A stretch of 31,316 nt of DNA from Hungatella sp. UBA7603 (GTDB taxonomy: Bacteria > Bacillota > Clostridia > Lachnospirales > Lachnospiraceae): NCBI GenBank assembly GCA_002478865.1, contig DLJZ01000019.1, positions 1 to 31,316 on the forward strand. The letters run 5' to 3'. A program made the translations under genes and the position numbers. Shown piece by piece: positions 6,709-14,797 of the stretch (its first letter is position 1; every line of letters starts with the position of its first letter). A model generated the notes under the pieces. It ran no database searches and was not told the DNA's origin. It was given only the letters and a program-made list of their open reading frames with translations.

Positions 6709-8256
6709 TTGAAAAAAGCGAGAGTATTAGTTGGAAGTCCGGTTTATCAAAAAACAAAAATTTTGGAGGCGTTTTTAAAGTCATTAAAAAATCTTAGACG
6801 TAATACCATTTCGATTGACTATATGTTTGTTGATGACAATATTGATGATAAATCCAGTCAGTTGTTAGCTGGCTTTGAAAGAGAAGAATCCAAGGTTATT
6901 ATCATTCGCGGTAAGGAATTGGGAGTGTATGAGTGTAATGACGAATCTCATCTATGGGACGACAACTTAATGTTAAAAGTAGCAAATTACAAAAATTCTA
7001 TCATTAATTACGCTATAGACTATAATTATGATTATCTGTTTTTTGTGGACTCCGATTTGGTTTTGCATCCTAATTTGATAGAACATTTGAAAATTCAAGA
7101 TAAGGATATAATTTCTGAAATATTTTGGTCTCAATGGCATAAAAACAGACCTTTTGAACCAAATGTTTGGATGTTTGACGAATATGATTTGGTTCCTAAG
7201 AAATTAGGCGAAGTCTTAAGTGATAAAGAGATGGAAATACGACAGACAAAGTTTTTAAACCAGCTTAGGATACCTGGCGTGTATGAAGTGGGCGGATTGG
7301 GAGCGTGCACATTGCTTAGCAGAGCTTCATTGGTGAAAGGCGTTAGTTTTGAGCCAATTAAAAATTTAACCATACATGGTGAAGACAGATTTTTCTGTAT
7401 ACGTGCAGCTGTACTTGGCATTGAACTTTTTGTTGATACTACTTATCCAGCATATCATATCTATAGAGAGACAGATTTAGCTGGAGTTCAGGAATATGTG
7501 GAAGATTGCGAAGCTGACCTTGCCTTTGTACGTCAATATAAAGAAGAAGGAAATAAAATCACTCTTTCCATGATAGTAAAAAATGAAGCAGGACGTTATC
7601 TGAAACAGGTGTTAGAAAGTTTAAAGGGACATATTGATGAAGCTGTTATCATAGATGACGCAAGCTCAGATGATACAATAAATATGTGTAGAGACATACT
7701 AAAAGAAATTCCATTGCATTTGATACAAAATGATAAATCAATGTTTGCGAGTGAGGTCGACCTTAGAAAAAAGCAGTGGGATGAAACTGTAAAAACAAAT
7801 CCTGATTGGATTTTAAACATAGATGCTGATGAAATATTAGAAAATAATTTTTGGGATAATGCAAAAAAACTCATTAATGACCGGGATTATGATTTGTATT
7901 GTTTTAGACTATATGATATGTGGAATGAAACCCAATATCGAGAAGATAAGTATTGGAATGCACATAGCGTTTACAGACCATTTTTAATGAGATATCAACC
8001 TGATTTTAAATATATATGGAATGATGCAGCACAACATTGTGGAAGATTTCCTATCAATACGTCTTCTATTCCAAAGACAACATCAGAATTCAGAGTAAAA
8101 CATTTTGGTTGGGCAACGCCAGTCGATCGAGAAGAAAAGTATAAAAGGTATCAGCTTTTAGATTCGGATGCTATATTTGGAATTAAGGAGCAATACGATT
8201 CTATCCTAGATTCCAATCCCAATTTAGTAAAATGGGATGAGGATCAAAAACAATGA
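6709..8256 (+). CDS. Two-domain glycosyltransferase (tandem GT-A folds)
   Basis: 515 residues from TTG 6709, which follows a GGAAAG ribosome site and clears the small gene upstream. ATG 6652 would add 19 lysine-rich residues and overlap it. The first domain (about 1-280) begins RVLVGSPVY, has a DxD metal-binding motif in FFVDSDLVL (residues 114-116) and the late GEDRFFCIRA block. The second (about 284-500) is a GT2-type domain starting SMIVKNEAGRYL, with DDASSDDT and a second DxD in NIDADEIL (372-374). Both are likely cytosolic inverting transferases acting on a protein or lipid acceptor. There are no membrane segments. It overlaps the next gene by 4 bp, so translation is coupled. The targets are unknown, with the spore-surface collagen-like protein as one candidate. 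Confidence 0.85.
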   Translation: MKKARVLVGSPVYQKTKILEAFLKSLKNLRRNTISIDYMFVDDNIDDKSSQLLAGFEREESKVIIIRGKELGVYECNDESHLWDDNLMLKVANYKNSIINYAIDYNYDYLFFVDSDLVLHPNLIEHLKIQDKDIISEIFWSQWHKNRPFEPNVWMFDEYDLVPKKLGEVLSDKEMEIRQTKFLNQLRIPGVYEVGGLGACTLLSRASLVKGVSFEPIKNLTIHGEDRFFCIRAAVLGIELFVDTTYPAYHIYRETDLAGVQEYVEDCEADLAFVRQYKEEGNKITLSMIVKNEAGRYLKQVLESLKGHIDEAVIIDDASSDDTINMCRDILKEIPLHLIQNDKSMFASEVDLRKKQWDETVKTNPDWILNIDADEILENNFWDNAKKLINDRDYDLYCFRLYDMWNETQYREDKYWNAHSVYRPFLMRYQPDFKYIWNDAAQHCGRFPINTSSIPKTTSEFRVKHFGWATPVDREEKYKRYQLLDSDAIFGIKEQYDSILDSNPNLVKWDEDQKQ

Positions 8257-9518
8257 AAATTGAAAAAAAGAAGATAAATGTTGGTGTGGGTTTTGTAACA
8301 GGACGAAAAAATTTTAAAAATGTTGTAAAAACTTATGTCGATAACTGGAATGAATCCGGACTCATTGATAATAAAAAAATTGCTATCCATCTGTTTGTAG
8401 CATATGATTTAAAGTATTACAGTACAAAAGTGAGCGATTATAAAATTACAGATGATGAAATATTGACGTTGGTGGATTCCGCTTACTATTTAGGAAATTC
8501 TGCAATAGCAAATGAAGTACAGTTTCTGGTTGAAAAAGATGTCATTACCTTAAAAGAGGCGAAACTGATCTTTGGTGAAGGCTATGCGATGAAAAGAAAT
8601 GCAGTTTTATATTTTGCTTTAAAAAATAAAATGGACTATCTCATTTTCCTTGATGATGACGAATATCCAATAGCAACGATTAAAATTAACAATAGTATTG
8701 TTTGGAAAGGTCAAGAAGTTTTATCAACGCATATTAACAATTTACAATATGCTGATATGACTCATGGGCATCATTGCGGTTATATTTCGCCAATACCACA
8801 GTTGGATTTTAACGAAAAGCTTTCCGAAAACGAGTTTAGAATTTTCATTGAGTCCATAAGCAATGATATTATTAACTGGGACTCAATAAAAGAAAAAATG
8901 AAGGATGGCGGCGTTACATATGCCGATCTTGATATTATTAATAACGATACAATTGAAACGGTGAAAGAAGTAAATGGAATGAAATTTATTTCGGGTGCTA
9001 ATTTGGGCTTTAATCTCAAAAATCTTGATAAATTATTTCCGTTTTATAATCCACCGGGAGCAAGAGGAGAAGATACTTTTTTAAGTACCTGCATTGGTGA
9101 ATGTAATATAAGAAAAGTCCCTTGTTACACCTTCCACGACGGTTTCTCTAATTATGAGCATTTACTTCTAGGAGTGCTTCCTAACAAATTAAAAGCTTTG
9201 AAGGCAGATTCAGGGGCTAATTCAATGAGGTTTTTGAAAGCTTCAATAGGCTGGATTAGATACAAGCCGCTTTTGCTTTATATTACTCAAAGAGATAATT
9301 ATGAAGCAGAAATAAATAAAATGAAAGAAAACTTATCTGTAGTTATCCCAAAGGTTTGTAATTATTTTGAAAATGATCAATTTAAAAATATACTAGACGA
9401 ACTTGAATTTTATCACGCACATGTTGAACAACACTATAGAGATTTTGAAAATACAAAATCAGCATGGCTGAAGGTAATCAAGTTTCTAAAAATTAATGAA
9501 AATATATCAAAAAAATGA
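8253..9518 (+). CDS. Glycosyltransferase-like protein (GT-A, DDD motif)
   Basis: 421 residues, with ATG 8253 overlapping the previous stop as ATGA. The N-terminal half begins NVGVGFVTGRKNF and carries an acidic metal-binding motif in YLIFLDDDEYP (Asp 134-136), like the DxD of GT-A transferases. Further on are FISGANLGFNL and PPGARGEDTFLS, where GED resembles the catalytic-base region of GT2 enzymes. The last 100 residues are charged and helical. There is no signal peptide or membrane helix. The specificity is unknown. It shares an operon-like arrangement with the two-domain transferase and, 52 bp further on, with the epimerase. Confidence 0.75.
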   Translation: MKIEKKKINVGVGFVTGRKNFKNVVKTYVDNWNESGLIDNKKIAIHLFVAYDLKYYSTKVSDYKITDDEILTLVDSAYYLGNSAIANEVQFLVEKDVITLKEAKLIFGEGYAMKRNAVLYFALKNKMDYLIFLDDDEYPIATIKINNSIVWKGQEVLSTHINNLQYADMTHGHHCGYISPIPQLDFNEKLSENEFRIFIESISNDIINWDSIKEKMKDGGVTYADLDIINNDTIETVKEVNGMKFISGANLGFNLKNLDKLFPFYNPPGARGEDTFLSTCIGECNIRKVPCYTFHDGFSNYEHLLLGVLPNKLKALKADSGANSMRFLKASIGWIRYKPLLLYITQRDNYEAEINKMKENLSVVIPKVCNYFENDQFKNILDELEFYHAHVEQHYRDFENTKSAWLKVIKFLKINENISKK

Positions 9519-9570
9519 AATAAATATAAGTGCCAAATGATCTGACAATACAAAAGGAGGGAATAGCAGA

Positions 9571-10674
9571 ATGAAAACCGTTATGCTGGTCTTTGGAACG
9601 CGCCCCGAGGCAATTAAGATGTGCACTTTGGTGAATGAGTTGAAATCTCGAAAAAAAATAAAAACAATAGTTTGTGTATCTGGACAGCATCGTCAAATGC
9701 TGGATCAAGTATTGACAACTTTTAATGTAATACCTGATTATAATTTGTCAATTATGCAGGATAATCAGACGCTATTTGATATAACTACAAACATCCTTAA
9801 TCGCATTAAAAATATTTTAGAAGAAGTTAAACCTGATTTGGTATTAGTACATGGCGACACTTCTACTACTTTTGTAACTGCTCTGGCTTGCTACTACCTG
9901 CAAATTCCGGTTGGACATGTTGAGGCTGGACTTAGAACTTATAATATTTTCTCCCCATATCCGGAAGAGTTTAATCGTCAGGCAGTCGGTATATTAGCAA
10001 TGTATCATTTTGCGCCTACGGAATTATCTAAAAGTAACTTGATTCATGAAGGAAAAGCCCCATCAACGATTTATGTGACTGGAAACACTGCGATTGATGC
10101 ACTAAAGACTACGGTGAGAGAGGACTATACTCATGAGCAGCTTACGTGGTCAAAAGATAGCAGACTCATCATGTTGACTGCTCATCGCAGAGAAAATCTT
10201 GGAGTACCACTTAACAACATATTCAGAGCAATAAAGAGAATTGTCGATGAGACGCCAGATATCAAAGTGCTCTATCCTATTCATATGAACCCAGTGGTGA
10301 GGGAAGCGGCCAATACAATCCTTGGTAAACATGATAGAATAAGAATAATCGAACCAATCGATGTTTTGGATTTTCACAATTTTCTTTCAAGATGTTATTT
10401 AATATTGACTGATAGCGGTGGAATACAAGAAGAAGCACCAAGTCTGGGAAAGCCAGTTCTGGTTATGCGTGATACAACAGAACGGCCCGAGGGCATAGCT
10501 GCCGGCACTTTAAAACTGGTTGGAACAGATGAAGGAGTAATCTATAAAACATGTAAACAGCTCCTTGATGATAAAGCTGAGTATGAAAAAATGAGTCATG
10601 CGAGCAATCCATATGGTGATGGGCATGCAAGTGAAAGAATAGCTGATATATTGGAGAAATCATTTGGTTATTAA
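9571..10674 (+). CDS. wecB: UDP-N-acetylglucosamine 2-epimerase (non-hydrolysing)
   Basis: 367 residues, the normal length for WecB/MnaA enzymes, which interconvert UDP-GlcNAc and UDP-ManNAc in the cytosol. Family motifs in order: LVFGTRPEAIK (7-17), SGQHRQML, VHGDTSTTF, PVGHVEAGLRT, PYPEEFNRQ, TAHRREN, and DSGGIQEEAPSLGKPVLVMR with TERPEGIAAGT. All sit in the expected order without gaps. The start ATG 9571 has AGGAGG 10 nt upstream. Placed after two glycosyltransferases, it would supply UDP-ManNAc, or a derivative, for a surface glycan. No ManNAc dehydrogenase lies nearby, so ManNAc itself may be transferred. Confidence 0.95.
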   Translation: MKTVMLVFGTRPEAIKMCTLVNELKSRKKIKTIVCVSGQHRQMLDQVLTTFNVIPDYNLSIMQDNQTLFDITTNILNRIKNILEEVKPDLVLVHGDTSTTFVTALACYYLQIPVGHVEAGLRTYNIFSPYPEEFNRQAVGILAMYHFAPTELSKSNLIHEGKAPSTIYVTGNTAIDALKTTVREDYTHEQLTWSKDSRLIMLTAHRRENLGVPLNNIFRAIKRIVDETPDIKVLYPIHMNPVVREAANTILGKHDRIRIIEPIDVLDFHNFLSRCYLILTDSGGIQEEAPSLGKPVLVMRDTTERPEGIAAGTLKLVGTDEGVIYKTCKQLLDDKAEYEKMSHASNPYGDGHASERIADILEKSFGY

Positions 10675-10765
10675 AAAGTTACGATTTAAAAGTGTGCGAA
10701 AGGCTGAAAGCAGTAAAATTGCAGGGTTTCACCACAAGAAGTTATAGCTTTTGAGTGAAAAATGG

Positions 10766-10798
10766 GGCTAAAAAATGCGATTTTTAGCCTTCTTTTTT
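10766..10798 (+). terminator. Terminator of the glycosyltransferase operon
   Basis: GGCTAAAAA and TTTTTAGCC form a perfect stem with a short loop, followed by TTCTTTTTT. It lies about 90 bp after the epimerase stop. Confidence 0.85.
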
Positions 10799-10876
10799 GG
10801 CTCTTCCACGGATGACATAGGGTATAATGAGAGAAATGTTTCTTTAATATTCATTTGGTATAGAAAGAAAATAAGT

Positions 10877-11019
<143 letters not shown>

Positions 11020-11118
11020 AAATTAAAGGCAAAAAAGGCAATTTATTATGGCTAGAAAGTAGATAATCGAATAATAAATTACCATTATTTGATTGAATTA
11101 TTTTACAATTTGTCATAA

Positions 11119-12122
11119 TGGATCGGTTACAATTAACTAGACAGAAATTTTCAGGGCATATATGATAGTATTAATAAAGAAGGATGATGCTCTATGTCTC
11201 AAAACAAAGACTACGTCGTACATTTACACTTGAATTAAAACAACAAATTGTGGATCTCTATCGAGGTGGCAAACGAAAATGCCATATTATCAGAGAGTAT
11301 GATATTGCAAGTTCACTCCTTGATAAATGGATTGCCCAGGCAGATAACAGTGGTTCCTTTAAGGAAAAAGATAACCTCTCTGCAGAAGATACTGAGTTTG
11401 TTAGGCTTCGCAAGGAAAGCCAGCAGCTTAAGAGTCCTACAAATCCCAATAAGTACCTATTACTACGAAGCAAAAGTAAAGCAAGATGAATCGGAACTGA
11501 CATCAAGTATAATTGATATATTTAAAGCAAGCCGCAATAATTACAGGACACGGAAAATAAAATCCAATTTAAAGGACCGAAATCTAATTGCTTCCCGCCG
11601 CCGCATCGGAAGGATTATGAAGCAGGAAGGACTTGTTTCAAGTTATACAACTGCCCAGTTTCGTCCGCAAAAAATACCTACAACGAATCAAAAATTGAAA
11701 ACGTTGTTAACCGTCAATTCAATAAACAGCCATATAGAAATGTTATTGTAAGTGACTTAACTTATGTCAGGGTCGGCATGAACTGGAACTATATATGTGT
11801 GCTTGTTGACCTCTTTAATAGAGAAATCATTGGTTACAGTGCCGGACATAAGAAAACAGCAGACATTGTAAAACAGGCATTTCAAACCGTAAGAGGAAAT
11901 CTGAAAGATATCCAGATATTTCATACGGATCGAGGTAATGAATTCAAGAATCAAACAATTGACGAGACTCTGAAAGCATTCGAAATCCAGCGTTCACTCA
12001 GTCATAAAGGGTGTCCCTATGATAATGCAGTTGAAGAAGCAACCTTTAAAATAATCAAAACAGAGTTCATCAGGAACCAGACCTTTCGCAGATGGTACCA
12101 ACTTCAGATTGAATCGGTATAG
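11119..12122 (+). mobile_element. IS3-family element, internally deleted and 3'-truncated
   Basis: The left terminal-repeat-like sequence TGGATCGGTTACAATTAAC starts at 11119 and runs into CTAGACAG. orfA starts 65 bp later. The element stops inside orfB near 12122, and no right end is seen. It belongs to a different IS3 subgroup from the one at 4942, judged by the transposase sequence. Confidence 0.75.
11184..12122 (+). pseudogene. IS3-family transposase (orfA-orfB) remnant
   Basis: The orfA part has the helix-turn-helix pattern FTLELKQQIVDLYRGGKRK with LDKWIAQA, and ends in RLRKESQQLK. There the sequence jumps into orfB (LQIPISTYYYEAKV), read in another frame, so the C-terminus of orfA and the N-terminus of orfB are deleted. 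orfB goes on with RRRIGRIMKQEGLVSSY, shifts frame near 11700, and then shows DLTYVRVGMNWNYICVLVDL, FHTDRGNEFKN and CPYDNAVEEATFKIIKTEF. The C-terminal end with the usual WYN motif is missing. It is inactive. Confidence 0.9.
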
Positions 12123-12323
12123 AGGAAAGAACCGGAGGTATGGAATTGTGCCGTGACGGTATGTTAGGAAGTGAAGAGACTGGAAAGTATTAATAGAGCT
12201 TTTTTCAGATAAAATGGGGGATTTTTAAGAAATGTTCTGTGTGTTCTTGCCGTCTTGCTTGGACCTGTGATACATTGAAACGGAAAGTGATAAACAGCAA
12301 AATGAAAGGTAAGGATTTACAGG

Positions 12324-12752
12324 ATGGATAAAAAGAAGATCATTTTAGTATCACACGGAAAATTATCAGCTGGTATGATTCATTCCATACAGATGATCAT
12401 AGGAGAGAATGAGGACGTATCCTCTATGGGAATGATGCCGGGAGAACATTATCAGCCGATGGTGGATGCGGTGGAAGAAAAACTGAAAGAAAATCCGGAT
12501 ACCCAGTATGTGGTGGTGGCTGATCTTATGGGCGGCAGTGTTTGCAATGGAATGACATCATTGTTACATTATCCCAATATGAAGCTGGTGGCAGGTATGA
12601 ATATGGGACTGGTCATCAATCTTGTACTTTCTCCAGGCGTTTTGTCGGATGAGGAAATAAATGCTAAGGTAGCAGAAGCAAATGCAGTAAACCAGAGAAT
12701 CCAGCCAGAGGCACTGACAGAAGGCGGAAGCGGCGAGGAAGACTTTTTCTAA
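12324..12752 (+). CDS. PTS system mannose-family EIIA
   Basis: 142 residues, the usual size of a stand-alone mannose-family (AgaF/ManX-A) EIIA. It starts KKIILVSHGKLSAGMIHSIQMI, with the phosphorylated His at residue 11 in SHG. DLMGGSVCNGM matches the family block D-x-x-GGS-xx. It takes phosphate from HPr and passes it to EIIB. The start ATG 12324 has AAGGA 8 nt upstream. The partner EIIB, EIIC and EIID genes are about 7 kb downstream, on the far side of the isomerase and the regulators, which is an unusual split. Confidence 0.93.
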   Translation: MDKKKIILVSHGKLSAGMIHSIQMIIGENEDVSSMGMMPGEHYQPMVDAVEEKLKENPDTQYVVVADLMGGSVCNGMTSLLHYPNMKLVAGMNMGLVINLVLSPGVLSDEEINAKVAEANAVNQRIQPEALTEGGSGEEDFF

Positions 12753-13003
12753 TTGGTTTATGTGGATTTTTTATTTTGATGTCAGGAATGGACAGACATC
12801 TCTTTGAACGAGGGAGACAAAGAAATGTTAAAAAGGTTAGGGTTTGCCCCAAAATACCCGACAGCAGGCTGAAAAGCCGGTAATATGCCGGCACTTGGTA
12901 ATGATAAACTGGGAGTATTACGGATAAATGAGTAGCAATTGTAATAAGCAAGACACAACTGAGACAAGAGCAGAAAAAAATGTAAGGAAGGTGCAGATAT
13001 ATT
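12753..13003 (+). other. Structured leader upstream of the isomerase gene
   Basis: 251 bp without a gene, long for the inside of an operon. GGCT-gaaa-AGCC (about 12868-12879) and GCCGG-taatatg-CCGGC share bases and so exclude each other. Further G-rich blocks (GGGTTTGCCCC, CTGGGAG) follow. I do not recognise a known riboswitch class. AAGGAAGGTG near 12984 serves as ribosome site of the next gene. Confidence 0.4.
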
Positions 13004-14671
13004 ATGGCTGAACTATTGTTTTTACAGCCAGTATTTAAGCAAGCTGTATGGGGAGGAAAGAAACTGGAGGAATGTTTTGGATATGAGATACCCAGCGCTG
13101 CCACAGGGGAGTGCTGGGCTGTTAGTGTTCATCCCAATGGAGACTGTATTGTCAGCGGCGGCATATACGGGGGAGAATCATTATCCAGTTTGTGGAGCAG
13201 TCATCCGGAGCTTTTCGGTAATGAGGATGGAAGGCTGGGTAACCAGTTTCCTCTTCTGGTAAAGATAATAGACGCTCAGGAGGATTTAAGTATACAGGTT
13301 CATCCCAACAATGTCTATGCAAAGGAGCATGAGAATGGTTCTCTGGGCAAAACAGAATGCTGGTATGTTCTGGGCTGTAAGCCCGGCGCCTCCATTGTTA
13401 TCGGACATCATGCCAATAGCCGGGAAGAATTAGAACGTATGACAGAGGAAAAACGCTGGAAGGATCTGATAAGGGAAGTGCCTATAAAAAAAGGAGACTT
13501 TTTTCAGATTCCACCAGGCTGTGTTCATGCCATAAAAGGTGGTACAATGATTTTGGAGACCCAGCAGTCCAGTGACATTACCTACCGGATGTATGATTAT
13601 GACAGAATGTGGAATGGAACGCTGAGAGATTTGCATACTAGACAGTGTATGGAGGTGATCGATGTTCCTTTTGTTCCCGCTGAAGATCAGAGAAATAGGT
13701 TGGAAACCGGGGCTGTGGATAAGGAGCATCTGGTGACCTGTGACTATTATGCCGTGGAAAAATACGATATTCATGGAACCTGGAATCACAAATTCCAGGG
13801 GGCATTTACTAATGTAAGCGTGTTGGAAGGGGAAGGAACGATTGATGGTGTTCCACTGAAAAAAGGAACCCATTTTATCATTTGTTCCGGATGTGGAATC
13901 TCTGAAGTAAAAGGGCAGCTTTCCCTGATCTGTTCCTGGGTGCCGGATAAGACTCCGGTTTGTGAACATACCAATGATTCTATGAGCCTTGAGGTCTATG
14001 ACTGGATGGGACGGTTAAAAGCCAGAGAAGAAGATGAAGAACAGGCTGTTCTGGCATTTGAAGATATTTATGAGGAAGGGGATTTTATAAAGCTGACGGT
14101 TCCCCGGAAAGAAGCTCATTATGTGGTAAGGATCGATGATACCATGGATGAATCCCTGGTATATATGACAAAGAAAAGTCTAGATTTTGAGATCCCATTT
14201 GAGGAGCGGAAAAAGTCCTGCAATCTCCAGTCATTTACCGGAAGGCGTCACTATCTGACCTGCCGTCCGGCGGAAGATTATGAGATATACGGTTACCGGA
14301 ATCTTGCAAAGAATGTGATGGATCAGCATGGAAACAGGGGATGCTATCCTCATGCTTCCGCCAATGTGGAGACACGGGGAGAGTCTGTATTTGCTACCAG
14401 AAATGCCATTGATGGTGTGCTGGCCAACCGTTCCCACGGGTCCTGGCCTTATGAATCCTGGGGAATCAACAAAAGACAGGATGCGCAGATGCTTCTGGAA
14501 TTTGGCCGTCCTGTGGATTTTGATCAAATTGTACTCTGGACCAGAGCTGATTTTCCCCATGACAATTGGTGGGTGGAAGCAGAACTTTCATTTTCTGATG
14601 GTACCAGGGAAATTGTAAAGATGGAAAAGAGCAGGAAACCTCATCGATTTAGATTGAAAAGAAGAACATAA
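13004..14671 (+). CDS. manA: Mannose-6-phosphate isomerase with C-terminal discoidin-like domain (frameshifted end)
   Basis: Residues 1-310 are a type I-like phosphomannose isomerase, converting mannose-6-P and fructose-6-P: FKQAVWGGKKLEECFG, LLVKIIDA, the zinc-binding block SIQVHPNNVYAKEHE with KTECWYVL, FQIPPGCVHAIKGGTMILE and TYRMYDYDR. After it come about 100 residues of beta-rich sequence, then from about 430 a galactose-binding/discoidin-like module (ASANVETRGESVFATRNAID, DAQMLLEFGRPVDFDQIVLW). The frame ends at 14671, but a second frame continues the module (NITWIRLGNLIQSD and then LTQIEVYGWEARL) to TAA 14767-14769. One missing T in GATTGAAAAG near 14659 explains it. The intact protein would have about 588 residues. 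The isomerase part is unaffected. The module is unusual in a cytosolic isomerase. Confidence 0.88.
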   Translation: MAELLFLQPVFKQAVWGGKKLEECFGYEIPSAATGECWAVSVHPNGDCIVSGGIYGGESLSSLWSSHPELFGNEDGRLGNQFPLLVKIIDAQEDLSIQVHPNNVYAKEHENGSLGKTECWYVLGCKPGASIVIGHHANSREELERMTEEKRWKDLIREVPIKKGDFFQIPPGCVHAIKGGTMILETQQSSDITYRMYDYDRMWNGTLRDLHTRQCMEVIDVPFVPAEDQRNRLETGAVDKEHLVTCDYYAVEKYDIHGTWNHKFQGAFTNVSVLEGEGTIDGVPLKKGTHFIICSGCGISEVKGQLSLICSWVPDKTPVCEHTNDSMSLEVYDWMGRLKAREEDEEQAVLAFEDIYEEGDFIKLTVPRKEAHYVVRIDDTMDESLVYMTKKSLDFEIPFEERKKSCNLQSFTGRRHYLTCRPAEDYEIYGYRNLAKNVMDQHGNRGCYPHASANVETRGESVFATRNAIDGVLANRSHGSWPYESWGINKRQDAQMLLEFGRPVDFDQIVLWTRADFPHDNWWVEAELSFSDGTREIVKMEKSRKPHRFRLKRRT

Positions 14672-14769
14672 CCTGGATCAGGCTGGGAAATCTGATTCAG
14701 TCCGATGATCCGTCTCCGTTTCCTGCTCTGACCCAGATTGAGGTATATGGATGGGAGGCACGGCTCTAA
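14655..14769 (+). pseudogene. Frameshifted 3' end of the isomerase-discoidin gene
   Basis: In the frame of 14767-14769 the DNA encodes IEKKNITWIRLGNL, then SPFPALTQIEVYGWEARL and TAA, the natural last strands of a discoidin-like domain. Inserting one T at ATTGAAA to give ATTTGAAA would rejoin it as HRFRFEKKNITW. This is either a true mutation or a sequencing error in a short T run. Confidence 0.8.
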
Positions 14770-14797
14770 ATGCTGATCAGGGAAAGGAGAACGGGTG

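Noticed and set aside
10823..10828. TATAAT upstream of the broken tRNA copy as its promoter
   Set aside because: No -35 at proper spacing, and it lies about 50 bp from the tRNA copy instead of the 9 bp seen for the intact gene.
12271..12292. A cre-like (CcpA) site near TTGAAACGGAAAGTGA before the EIIA gene
   Set aside because: The spacing between TG and CG is one base short of the consensus and the right half does not match. I see no convincing promoter in this gap either.
12664..13104. Minus-strand frame of 146 codons across the EIIA-manA gap
   Set aside because: It overlaps the ends of two genuine genes, has low-complexity hydrophobic content and no ribosome site.
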